64,000 bases of DNA from Sclerodactyla briareus (Eukaryota > Echinodermata > Holothuroidea > Dendrochirotida > Sclerodactylidae), in contig JAODTK010005866.1 in assembly GCA_026419785.1 (NCBI GenBank), forward strand, positions 62,001 to 126,000, read 5' to 3'. Below are positions 50,440 through 61,873 of this stretch, in pieces. The first letter of the stretch is position 1. The number at the start of each line of letters is the position of its first letter. The notes under the pieces are model-generated. The model did no database searches. It was not told the origin of the DNA and saw nothing but the letters and a program-made list of their open reading frames with translations. The position numbers and the translations under genes are program-made.

Positions 50440-50950
50440 AGTCTGAAAACTTCGTAAACACGATAATTCCAAAAAATGGTTGGTCCGATCCAATTGAAAC
50501 TCGATGTGTAGCCGTCTTATGGGGAGTATAGGAACCCTATCGGTTCGTGTAAATCGTTGAATTTTTCGTTGAGACTGATGAAAATTTCTATTTGACCCAA
50601 TTAATTTTAAACATAAAACTCGACCCCGATGGATGAAGTACGTACGGGTTATGTGTGTTCCTCGTAGCAAGTATAGAACGATTGTTGTGACCAAGTCGGG
50701 TATCCCTATCATGAGTACATGGATCGTTTTGGGCTCAGATTGAGGTTATTTTAGTGGAAATTTGGGGGATTGTGTAAAATTGATTTATTCGTCAAAGTTC
50801 GCTTGTGAACACGATAACTCGACCCCACTTGGATGGATGAAGTTCATTACTTGGTATGTGTGTTTCCCATAGTGATTACATGATGTCTACTATATGGGGG
50901 TCTGCTTGAAGGTCATATGAGGTCAACAGAGGGCAAAGTCTGAAATCCTT
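50440..50950 (+). repeat. Degenerate CACGATAAC tandem repeat
   Basis: Units carry AACACGATAA(T/C)TC, CGACCCC..TGGATGAAGT, a GGTATGTGTGTT(C/T)C step and AGTGATTACATG or AGCAAGTATAGAACG. One ends with AAGGTCATATGAGGTCAAC. Starts are near 50455, 50620 and 50810. Same loose family as 23.3-23.8 and 31.4-32.4 kb. Confidence 0.5.
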
Positions 50951-53680
50951 GTAAAACACGACAAGTCTCGAATGCTCAGTGAATCATTTCGGCTCAGTGC
51001 TTCCTGCCAGTGCTATCAAACGATTATGCCTCTTCAAAGTTACGTTATTGTGGTTCTCAATTTTCACGACATGAGCTAGGTACCTGCATTCCCACCATGA
51101 CTCAAAATTTCATTTCGTCTCCAATCTTCTACCTTTAGAGGGTCGGCGGCCAATTTTATTGTCTCGTGTTGTCTTAAGCTCTTAATGCAGGACACTCACA
51201 TATTCCAGACTCTGCGGGGAAGGGGCCAGCATGATCGCGTTCGACGGTCGACACGAGGTCGCGAACAACCAATAAGTAAAACAACTCAGACGAGAAGGAA
51301 CATGATACTGATGATGGTCGTATAGGTGGTCAAATTGACACCAACAGGGTGCGGGAAACGGTGTGCAATGTTGATTGGAAAGAGGTTTGATCAGTTGATA
51401 GGTTTCCTATATGGCCTGTTAACATCGACCTATCTTTTATATACCGATATTATTTTTCGGGGTGCTGTATAGTAAGTTAGGCCCCACGTGAATCCCACGG
51501 AGGTAGAACCTAACGAGTAGTTCCTTATTTCTCCAATAATGACTAGCTGGGGGCTGTCACGAGTCGCCATGATTCTTCAAAGGCGCCACCTATTGTTTCT
51601 TCTAAGTTTGCTCGTGCTAGAGTAAAACACATGGATGCGGACGGGCGGCTTGTTTATCAAGCCACGTGTAGGGTGTTACTGGGTTATGAGTTGATCACGT
51701 GCCTTCGTATGCTAATACTAACTGTAGCAGAAATGTAGAGTAGATGTGTAGATAATACTGCGAGATAAAGCTGGCCCCGCCCGGGCGTTGGGTTTTATAA
51801 CAGTAGTTACAGTTAGAAGTATTACAAACTGGTGATGGTACAGTTGTAATTGTATCGAGACTAGCCTTCTTTTAAGTTTTTGAAATTGTAGATGCAAGAG
51901 AAATGGGGACACCGGGAGAGGGGCTGCTGTATGTCCCTGGTCATGTAAGCCAACAGGTCATGTAGGCTACCTATCTCAATGGTTACACGCTATCCTAACG
52001 TCCTGTCTCTAGGCACCCCCAATCGTAGTGATTCCTAGCCTAGCCGTAATCCAACCCTAATTAGGCTTATATACATGTACTTATTGCAATGCAATGTACG
52101 ATTAGTTAGACAACGGACCAAACATCCATGGGAATTAAAAACAACAACAATCGCTTGAAATCTTGATTTCCCAGTGCGGCTTGAGCAGGTCTGCAAGTCC
52201 TCATGTCCTCTCCGTCCGCCCGTCTGTTTCTGTTAGTCCGTTCGTTCGTTCTGTTCGTCACGTTCACTCACAAATTCTAAACCGTACATGCGATCAGGTT
52301 CTGAAATCGGTGGTTGTTGGATGGAGCACGCCACTGTCTTAGGATGAGTACATTTTTGGTTTGATAGTGTGTGATTAGATCTTAATTAAATCCAATTAAT
52401 TACCCCTATCAGTCATCCCACAACCATTCCATTGAGGCTCTCTGTTAGAAGAGGTCATGTTTGCATTACTTCCTTGCTCTGCATCGCAGGCGTCATATAG
52501 TGTTTATCTTATCTGTCAACAGGTCCAACCTACAGTGAGCCCAGTTACACAATGAAACTCATTGTCCAGGGGAAGATGATTTTTCTGTCAACACATCACG
52601 CTCCATTTCCTGTTGGTATGACAACTGGTAACCCAGAAAGAGGGTGTTTCCACATGTTAGGTTCCATCCTGAAAGTGTGGTTGTTCCAATAGTGTCATCG
52701 TCAGAATTTACCATAATTGAGCTGAGAGGAAAGAGCTTCAGTGGGGAGGTACGAGAGTGCATGTTAGGGATGATTTTTTTTCAACGCCCCCGTTTCAGGG
52801 ACGCATGCTACAATAGAGATTCATGTCATTTGCGACCGAGATGCATGGGCAGTGAATGAGATTATTCTATAGATCAATTCCATGTGACCTCATTCGCACA
52901 ACTGCGCGCTCACTGGGGACAAATGAAGAATGGGAAAAATAAAAATAGCTTACTTCCGTTGAATACAATGACGGACTAGTACGTGGAACTCATCGAGTGT
53001 GTCTAGATACAGACGGATGAAATCGTGAAGCTTTCGGGATTCCTGTTTTAAGTTCCTTATGAGGTTGTTGTACTGTCCACATCGCTCACTCCGAGGGTTG
53101 ATGTGGTGCACCCACTGTCGTCGCTTCACGCGCCCACCCAACAAGGTGACAAACATGCAGCTACTGGCTTTGTTTCTCACCGGGAGATAGATGATGACTG
53201 GCTAGTCCACTCATGAAATTAACCCGTAGTAAATGAGAAAGTAAAATGAAACGTCCCATTCGCAACTGCGAGCGTCCAATCGCCCGAGCGAAGAACACTC
53301 GGTTCGCTTCTCTGTGGTTTAGGGTAGAGCACAGTGTAATCTAGTATATGAAGTTAGGAGCCTCTAACGGGGTCAAACTGAAGTTCCACGTTATCAGATT
53401 TGCATTACTTTAGATATTAGGTTTGAGTTTATTTCCATCTCGTCAACATTATCAAATATGAACATGCATACATTTACATATTTCAACACAGGGTATATAC
53501 TGATACATGCATAAATATTGTATACGATATTCATGAATGTGGAGGCGGAGGGACCAGAAAAAACAATTTTTGGCAAGGAAGGGAAAAAAGTAGGAGAGGT
53601 GAGAAGAAAGAAGATAAATAGGCAATATGATAATAAAAATAAGCATTTTCAATGCATCATTGAAGATTCATCTGCATAGC
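50951..53680. other. No firm gene; one exon-like block at 52523-52760
   Basis: After TTATCTGTCAACAG (an acceptor-like context at about 52510-52523) a plus frame reads PTYSEPSYTMKLIVQGKMIF and STHHAPFPVGMTTGNPERG. A second, shifted frame continues HVRFHPESVVVPIVSSSEFT and ELRGKSFSGE up to GGGGAG followed by GTACGAG. It could be an exon with one indel or a retrocopy. The opposite strand is also open here, so the call is weak. The rest of the stretch holds nothing recognisable. Confidence 0.25.
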
Positions 53681-54480
53681 ACTAGAAAAAATATAAGATG
53701 AATTCACCCTGTTCACACTGCTTAATTTCTTCATCTGGGTTAAAATATTTCCAGAGGTTGACACCCGTTCGCTGATTTATTCCCTTACTGTTTCGTGTAT
53801 GGATTTGTGAGAGTATATCTGTTTCGAGTATCAAACTATGGAAAACTATGAATTCATGCAAAATGAAATTATCAAACCGCGAGTAAAATAACATTATGGA
53901 ATTTGTATGCAAATAGTCCCATCTGATACTCATACAGGTTGAAAACAGTCAGTGTTTCAACACCTCTGAACAAAGGAGCAGTACTGGAACGGGAATGGAT
54001 ATCACCTATATTACGAAATATACGTTTCTGTAACTTATGCAGGGTACCAACAATTGACACGTCTGCACATCCCCAGACCCGAAGACTATCAGTTGAGTGC
54101 GGTAGCACTAACGTATTATATAAAGTTGGAAGTGCACTCCGAGATCTATGATCCGTGGATACCATTTATTTTCGAAATTTTGTTAGCAACATGCTGTTGC
54201 CAAGTTACATACATCGATCATTATATCCAGAAAAGTGAACTAGGGCGGTGCTTCAATTTGTATTCCGTTCAATAGAACAGAAATGTTACTTGTATCTTTC
54301 AACCTGTTTCCAAAATGTTCAAGGATAGTTTATTCGATCTTAACCAATCCGAAGATGTGGGTGATTTCAGTGGCCGGCATCCGCAAGTGTATCCGCCGAA
54401 TTCCGAATTTGGTGGAACACCGTTGTGTTATCCGCAAACAGGAAGTAATAATTGGATTTTGTTGGAGAGTAATGTAAAAA
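53681..54480 (-). mobile_element. LINE 3' half (jockey/CR1-like), broken
   Basis: Minus strand: FADNTTVFHQIRNSADTLAD starts at about 54,440 (FADN in place of catalytic FADD), then a frame-broken GYNDRCM/KISK-like thumb. A longer open stretch follows: SALPTLYNTLVLPHSTDSLR, VWGCADVSIVGTLHKLQKRI (about 54,110-54,000), APLFRGVETLTVFNLYEYQM and GLFAYKFHN. The C-terminus has SQIHTRNSKGINQ and GVNLWKYFNP (to about 53,720). The VWG..LxxLQKRIFR and YxxxxxxYKFHN motifs are typical of the C-terminal part of jockey-like LINEs. Stops and shifts make it inactive; the 5' two-thirds are absent. Confidence 0.8.
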
Positions 54481-55660
54481 CTATTGTCATAATGTACATA
54501 ATGTTGACGGTTCTCTAAAACTTCGAACTATTGTGATCGATGGTATCAAAGACTTCCGCAAGAGATCAATGAAAATAGCAGCAGTTATTTGCATTTAGAC
54601 TGCAAGTGCCATAATTCATATCTAGTGTCGTAATAGACGAAGACGAAAAATTCTCATAATACCGCCTATCATCTTCTTTGAAAAGGTGGGCGATGGAAGT
54701 TTGTATCTGGGTTGAGATTCTCGGTTTTCATGGGCCCATATTCGATGCCCCTGTTTGATCAACCATTCTACGGTGATAAAAGAGGGAATTCTGATCGGAC
54801 TGTTCACAATGCGCCCCGGAATCATATAGACTCCTTTTTTCGCAGAAATTACGTAATAATGATATCTATCTGTGTTTGCACTCATCTCCGTCCGCGTCAT
54901 ATTAACTCTACCGACAGTACAATTTACCGCACTCAGTATGGGTGCCTCAGGCAAGAAAGAGGCTTATGGAAACATCGGCAGACTACACACGATCCTTTTG
55001 TGTCTTTGATTTGATTACTATCGCTTTGTCTATCCGATAGGATTCCCCCTCAACGTGTACCTCACAGATATTGTTTGTTGCCAGCAAACGATGCTTCTTA
55101 CTGGAGTTGACTTGAGCCTGAAGAGGGAAGAGAGGATCTAACTCGATTATCAGGATCAAGCCAAAAGCATTTCATTAGGTGGCTAGCTCGGAATACGATT
55201 TCCCGATTTGGGTTAATCTGTAATTCGACAATCAGGCAATGGTTCATTAGTATTGTTCCGAGTTATTTTCCCCTTGCTAATTCGGTAGGAACATCATAGT
55301 TACAGTAACTGGATGATACACAGTAGCAACTGCTCATTCTAATTATCTGTCATGGACGATGGTACATCCATTGATCTGATTGTCTGTCGGTAAATGTTAG
55401 ACGGGGAGTCACTCAATTTTGGGTCGAGTTCAATTGAACCCAATAAGGTTCCTTAATTAGACAACTAGGACAATAAATTGTTCGTAGTTCTCACCGGAGG
55501 CTACTTCCCTGTCAATTAACTTTCTAATAACTAAATATGTAGGCTTCTGCCGAGGGTCGATTTGAAGGGAGAACTGAACAAGAACCTTAGAGCTGAGTGG
55601 TTCCTTTGGCCGCGCCATTGAACGACTGAAGGTATGCATTTATTTTTTTTTAATGGGACG
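54481..55660. other. No supported gene
   Basis: Frames of 110 (minus) and 100 (plus) codons overlap at 54622-55014 without recognisable domains. Nothing else stands out. Confidence 0.4.
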
Positions 55661-56110
55661 TAAATTTGGGTAGACCTTCGACCTGAACCAAAAATAATTA
55701 GGATCATCTACTCTAAATGGCAAACCTTCTCGCATGTTTTGGTTGGAACATGATCGTGTTCACAAGGGTTCCGGAATTTTACCTCAATGATTAGGGAACT
55801 TCCGACCTGACCCTAAAAGGATAAGCATCATCTACTCCAAATGGCAAACCTTCCTGCCAACTATGAGCTCTCTACATCATTCCGTTGCACAGTTATTGAC
55901 ATCACAAACTTTTTCAGACTCTACTCACCTCAGGTAACCTCAGACCTCCAAAACAATATGGGTCCTCCTCTTTATAAGTGTAACCAACATGTCTACTTCG
56001 AACCTAATGGACGCTTGCGTTTATTACTATCATTCTGTAAACGTCCATACGCACCCCCACACACACATACACAATGCATGACTGCATAGATTAATTCTGC
56101 CTTCGCCAAA
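55661..56110 (-). repeat. (CA)n-headed TGACCT-rich dispersed repeat, copy 3
   Basis: On the minus strand it begins TTTGGCGAAGGCAGAATTAA and TCTATGCAGTCATGC, then a short impure GT tract, then AAACGCAAGCGTCC, GGTTACACTTATAAAGAGGA and CCCATATTGTTTTGG. These match the block order of copies 1 and 2. The CA tract is much shorter here. Further in, CAAATGGCAAACCTTC(T/C)(C/T)GC occurs twice, at about 55720 and 55840. Confidence 0.6.
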
Positions 56111-57022
56111 GAAAAAAGAGTCTGGAGACAGTTGGTAGATGGGTCATCATGTGATATGGGAGGTTTATCTCTATCTATTTGGCGTTTTCTTTCCTCCCCC
56201 AACACTCGAAGAACAAGCTTTCAAAAATTGAAAGCCCCTCTGAACACAACATACCTGGACATAACTTTCGAAACCGTTTAACACTATGCTCATTATTAAA
56301 CATAAATGGACCTTTCACACGATGAGCTGCCGTGAAATGTGGCTTGTTAAAAGGAAGTCAGCCTGAGAATAGTGTTGATGGAAGTGTTCAATTTCTAAAC
56401 AATCGTCAGAGCTCAATAAGCAAACGCAATGTTTAGGCTTAATCAAACGCCTTGTAGACTAAAAGCTTCATTCGCTCTACGATGACCCCTCACGCGCTGG
56501 CCTTCTTGGTATTTCTAACCTAAGAGCAGTGGCGTCACGTTTTTTCTTATTGGAGGTAGGGGTGAGAGATAGCTCAATGATTCTACAGGGGGACTGCGGG
56601 GAGCTGTACCTGTTAACAGTCAGCGTTTTTCTGTATTCATACCATGTTCTTTATTTCTTAAGTGCGTTCAATACCATATGCCTGTACAGAAGGTGATGAG
56701 CATGCAGGTGAACTGCAGAATGATCCAAATGGATTCTCAGCTACCTTTGTGACCGACCCCAAGTTGTCAGAATAGGTAATAGGTGCTAAATATGCTGAAC
56801 GTACTATTAGTACTGGGGCCCCTCAAGTATGTTTTTTATATTGTGCTTAAACACGAATATTGTGTAAGAACCTTACACTCAATGTCACATGATCAAATAT
56901 GACGATACTGTTTTACTAGGTTCCTTAATGGGGATTATAGTACTGTGAACTGAACATTGAAAAGACTAAAAAAGATTGTTTGGCGTAGAGGTAATCACGA
57001 TCATAACCCTATCAAAATTAAC
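56111..57022. other. No supported gene
   Basis: CAGTGGCGTCACG at about 56527 resembles a hAT-type terminus, but no partner end was found. Otherwise unassigned. Confidence 0.4.
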
Positions 57023-57069
<47 letters not shown>

Positions 57070-57113
57070 ATCTATCTATCTATCTAATCTATCTATCTAT
57101 CTATCTATCTATC
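57023..57113. repeat. (CTAT)n microsatellite
   Basis: About 22 tetramers with two TCTAA interruptions. The Ser/Ile/Tyr/Leu frame across it is a translation of the repeat. Confidence 0.95.
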
Positions 57114-60100
57114 CACCCATCTACTCTGAGCTGGTCCACAAGCTTTTCATCCCAGGTCTACACAGGTCGCAATGTGTAGGTAACCTGATATCATGGATTC
57201 TACGGGGGCCTACAAAAACCATCAATAATTCATCTTCGGGAATGATAAACCCCTGCTAGAGATATGAAGAACTCTTTGCGATTGAGGTAATCATTTTTGT
57301 GTCTGGCGATCTCTGTCGCCAATGTGACAATCCATCAATAACACCAATAACATTTTCTACGCCGCAGACTTTTTGGAAAACCATTTGCTTTTATATGTTC
57401 ACTAGGCCAGCATTGATAGCGAGAGAAAAAAGGTGTGAGAGTCAATCAAATATGCATTGTCATATAGTTAGGCAGAAGAAGTGATTCCTAGGACGACCTG
57501 GAAATTTTCGTATAGTAGTTTTATATGATTCTAGAGTTTGAAGGGTCCGTTCAGATCCTGCGTGGTGGACATTGATCACCCTCGACATTTGAAAAATCTT
57601 GGATGGTTCAAAATGGCCGCAATGACAATTTCCTCTATAAGTAGCATTCTTTTAAGACATTTTCTATTGGTATTGTTTTGGGTCAGCGATCAAATTCAAG
57701 CTAGGTGCGGGACGCTTTCATGGCATCACATGACAATAAATAAAAATGGCGGCCCATTTTAGCGACGGTTATTTCATAGATTCTTAGAAATCCATTATAT
57801 TTCAGGCTTAATAGTTACTGCGGGTGACTAAATCGCCTGTGTCGGTGTCACGCAATCCATTTAGGAGAATTGCGGACCTAGTTGGGGAAACACATGATGA
57901 TGAATCCGAAGATTGCCCCCCACCCCCCAAAAAAATTGCCACCGTATATCCATGAATTTTGAAAGTGTACCAGAAAATACAATCTAGGTAAGTATCACGC
58001 ATACCAAGAGGAAGAGGGAGTGGAAGATATGGAGGTGGGAGAGGGGAAATACAATTGAATGCATACAACCTTCTGCCCTCTACTCGGGAGTTTTGTAATC
58101 AATACCCCCATCCTCTACTCTTAAATATGCCCATCCTCATCCCCTTCCACGAAGACCACTCCCACTGCTTTGTTTTATGCCCTAGCACAAAATATACGGT
58201 TCATCCGATCGTTTTTCCAATGTAATTTCTGGTCTCGAAGGCTGCATTCTTTGATGAGTTTCGTCAGTCTGTGCGATGCTTTGGTACATTGATGGCGAAT
58301 AGTGGGTTGTCGCAAGTATTGACGGATGTCTTCGAGGGGTAAATAAAATGCTGACCGGGTTCCCTCAAAACGCAAGGGCCCGAGGAATGCTCGCTGAAGA
58401 GCTACTGCGAGGGGTTTTCGGGAGATACTCTCCGAACTTCCTATGCGGAGTTGATGAAGGTTCTCAAAAAAACTGTCCCCAAGGAGTAAGCTGTGAGTAG
58501 ACATGTTGATAAAGCTTGTGCTTATCATTATGAATTCCGTCCGAGCAGAAAGGGAGGCCTAAACTGGCCATTACCTCTGTGCATTTGCACAGATGCTCCC
58601 ATACTATATTCAGCTGGACTGTGAATTATGCATTATGAAAGGGAGCACATGTCATGCAATATCAGCGGGTTGTGCGAACAGAATATGGAGCGTTCATCGA
58701 AACCACGTTCGTGAGGTATGGCCCCGAAACGCTGCGGGTGTGGTCTTCGAGCCTGTTGGCATATAGAGGATGACCTCGGTTCCATGATCGATTGCAGTTC
58801 TAGTGACTGTTGCATTGACAAGAAATAGGGAAAGCAAGAATAGAAGAGCGAGAAAGACCGCGAGGCCCTCGAACCACGGAGAAGTGCATAGATATTTCCC
58901 CCTTGCAGCATTTGGGCAGACATCAATTCAGCTGATTATTCACTAGATACTCAGACCAGCGAGTCATTGAAAACAAATGCATTTTTTTTTTTATCGAAGT
59001 CTAGGCAGCCTAGATGTTGTACATGGGCTTGCTTAGCATCTCAACAGAAAACATACTTTAAGAATCCCATCAGGCCTGTCCACTGAGATAATGCTCACCG
59101 CCGTTACCTTTAGTCCTTTAAAAAATTACCTAACCAACCTGACCAAAGGAATGAAATTTAAAATATATAGCATTATCCTTTAATGAGTGACTCCTTGCTT
59201 GTACACTATAGACTGTATGGTTTTTCCTAGAAGTGTTGACTCTGTGTGCAGCCAATGAACTAACTTACTGGAAAATACAATCAATTAATCTCCCCACTTT
59301 ACTTTCGAATGATTTAGCTTTTGAGTTATATTTGCAGTTGAACATTAGGTGCAGTATCCAGTTCTGCCCCTTGTGGGCCTTGGATAGGAGTGATCCTCTG
59401 CTCGGCGAGTATACCTCAATTCCAGACACTGCTGGTGTACGGATAGTGTGCCTAAAAAACTTTGACCTCCAAAATGAAGACCAAAGACTGAATGACCCTG
59501 AAAACCTCCAAAAAGAAACCCCCAATCGGCAGTATGCAGACAGAATATCCCCCCCCCCTGCTCAAGCAGCGGCGCCACATAGATTTACCCGAAGATTGGC
59601 CCAATTTCCTGCACATGCACCTTATGCCCTGACACTATATCTTACGTTCCCGCAATTTTTTTGGAGGAGGGGTGGGGGGGGGGGGGGGTGTGGGAATGAG
59701 AGTAGCGATCAAGTGACCGTAGTGTCGCATTCTCTGCAAGCGACCTCCTTCACCGGCACTGCATCCAGCACTCTCTGTAGGCGGCGCTGCTGCCTCAAAG
59801 TTTTCCGTTTTCCTTGTATTTTTAAGTCTTCTTTGGGCGCACTCGTGGAATTAGACTATGAATATCTGGGCATTTCATCCGTTTTGCCACGTCCTATTCA
59901 CGGGTATTAATCTTCATATCAAATGGTATATGCAATTTTGCTCTGCTATAACTATTGGTCAATCAGCTCCGTTGTGTGCATAATCTTCACTAGGCCCTAG
60001 TATTCCACTGACTTGAATATGGGTCCTAGCCGATTATAGCATTCTAGTTGCAAAAGGGGTCTGGTCATGTCATCTCATTCACCTGAAGTTGCCGATGTGC

Positions 60101-60206
60101 TTGCCTAGTGTAGTTCTCAGCATCGGGCAAGACAACGCAAGCTACGTAGGTCTAACGCTAAGCCCAGACTGTATACAGTACTATACGACCTCTTTGTTTT
60201 AAGCAG
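57114..60206. other. No firm gene; exon-like block near 57.8 kb and unrecognised frames
   Basis: At about 57827-57955 a plus frame reads KSPVSVSRNPFRRIADLVGE then THDDESEDCPPPPKK and ends at a stop. It looks like an acidic, proline-rich C-terminus, and ATTTCAGGCTTAATAG precedes it, but no partner exon was found. Minus frames at 58175-58528 (117 codons) and 58633-58926 (97 codons), and a plus frame at 59233-59910 (225 codons, crossing G and C runs) match nothing I know. A 15-base G run lies at 59674-59688. Confidence 0.3.
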
Positions 60207-60337
60207 AAAATGTTGGCTGTAAACCGCCAGACGTATATATCCCCGCATCTCTATTCAAGAAATTTGGTGAAAATGGAAACGGACAATATTCGTGGAAAGA
60301 AGACATTTATAGACTTGTGAAGCGAAACCGTGTACAG
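60207..60337 (+). CDS. Candidate internal exon of an unrecognised protein
   Basis: The block is preceded by TTTGTTTTAAGCAG, a good acceptor with a pyrimidine tract, and followed by CAG then GTAAGTGGG, a near-consensus donor. Between them, after two bases of a split codon, 43 codons are open and end exactly at the donor, so a phase 1-0 exon. The peptide starts NVGCKPPDVYIPASLF and ends YSWKEDIYRLVKRNRVQ. Its middle, KKFGENGNG, is compatible with a soluble globular domain. I do not recognise the family. No second exon was found in the 1 kb upstream, and a satellite array starts 120 bp downstream, so the array would lie in the following intron. A decayed retrocopy would not be expected to keep two good splice sites, which favours a real host exon. 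Confidence 0.5.
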
Positions 60338-60345
60338 GTAAGTGG
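60338..60345 (+). promoter_or_regulatory. Splice donor of the candidate exon
   Basis: CAG followed by GTAAGTGG fits the animal 5' splice-site consensus at every position from -3 to +6 except the last. It decides the 3' border of the exon. Confidence 0.45.
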
Positions 60346-60508
60346 GTCATTCCATAATGCACTTGTTATGTATGACCCCTTTTCTCCCCTTTTTTTTGTT
60401 ACCCATCTAACAGTCGTGGCACCCCTATAGCCCGGACAAGGTGCGTCCTTAAATTAAATAAGCACATTTATTCAAGATTCGACCTTTAACCACATGACCA
60501 CCCGACAG

Positions 60509-60547
60509 AGGTCAAATTCAGGTCAGAGGTCACACACATGCAGGTCA
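60509..60547 (+). other. Cluster of AGGTCA half-sites in satellite unit 1
   Basis: AGGTCA occurs at 60509-60514, 60520-60525, 60527-60532 and 60542-60547. The first pair has 5-base spacing and the second pair 1-base spacing, the DR5 and DR1 layouts bound by nuclear-receptor dimers such as RAR/RXR and HNF4 or COUP-TF. The same cluster is intact in units 2-4 and mutated in units 5-6. Binding is an inference from the motif alone. Confidence 0.5.
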
Positions 60548-61860
60548 ACAATTATATCACAATGGTGAACCATCCAGCCTTCGCAGATATTAAATTTTCG
60601 ATTATAGCCAAAAAACAGTTTTCGACCCCTAAGTGACCTCGAATGACCTTTAATGATATGACAGTTTTATGAGAATTGTTACTCTCCATGTGATACATCC
60701 ACTCCTAGGAGCATTTTGCATTCTGATGAACACACCCAGTCCTATTGCCGAAAAAGTACTAAAATCAGTTTTTGACCCCTAAGTGACCTTTAATGACCTT
60801 CAATGACATGGCGGTTTTTATGAAAATTGTTACACTCCATGTGATGCATCCACTCCTAGTCGCATATTGCATTCCAATGAACATGTCCAATGTTATTGCG
60901 AAAAAGGTATAAAATTGAACTTTGACCCCTTGTAACTACCAAAGTAAGTGTCCGATCGAAGCGGGAGTTGTTTCTCTCCATAGAACACACGAAGCTCAAT
61001 CACATATCCAAAAATAACCAGTTTCTATTTTTTTGCCCGTAACTCCTTAAATAAGCACATTTATTCAAGATTCGACCTTTAACCACATGACCACCCGACA
61101 GAGGTCAAATTCAGGTCAGAGGTCACACACATGCAGGTCAACAATTATATCACAATGGTGAACCATCCAGCCTTCGCAGATATTCATTCTCCGATATGAT
61201 CCAAAAACGTGTTTTGACCCCTAAGTGACCTCGAATGACCTTTAATGATATGACAGTTTTATGAGAATTGTTACTCTCCATGTGATACATCCACTCCTAG
61301 GAGCATTTTGCATTCTGATGAACACACCCAGTCCTATTGCCGAAAAAGTACTAAAATCAGTTTTTGACCCCTTAGTGACCTTTAATGACCTTCAATGACA
61401 TGGCGGTTTTTATGAAAATTGTTACACTCCATGTGATGCATCCACTCCTAGTCGCATATTGCATTCCAATGAACATGTCCAATGTTATTGCGAAAAAGGT
61501 ATAAAATTGAACTTTGACCCCTTGTAACTACCAAAGTAAGTGTCCGATCGAAGCGGGAGTTGTTTCTCTCCATAGAACACACGAAGCTCAATCACATATC
61601 CAAAAATAACCAGTTTCTATTTTTTTGCCCGTAACTCCTTAAATAAGCACATTTATTCAAGATTCGACCTTTAACCACATGACCACCCGACAGAGGTCAA
61701 ATTCAGGTCAGAGGTCACACACATGCAGGTCAACAATTATATCACAATGGTGAACCATCCAGCCTTCGCAGATATTAAATTTTCCGATTATGACCAAAAA
61801 AACAGTTTTCGACCCCTAAGTGACCTCGAATGACCTTTAATGATATGACAGTTTATATAA

Positions 61861-61873
61861 GGGGGGGGGGGGG
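61861..61873. repeat. 13-base G run inside satellite unit 3
   Basis: Unit 4 reads TTTATATAAGAATTGTT at the same place; unit 3 has about twelve extra G at that single G. No other unit has it. Confidence 0.9.

Noticed and set aside
57720-57760. AAAATGGCGGCCC as a YY1-like promoter element
   Set aside because: One short motif without a downstream gene is not enough to call a promoter.
59233-59910. 225-codon plus frame
   Set aside because: It crosses C and G homopolymer runs, its composition changes along its length, and no domain is seen.
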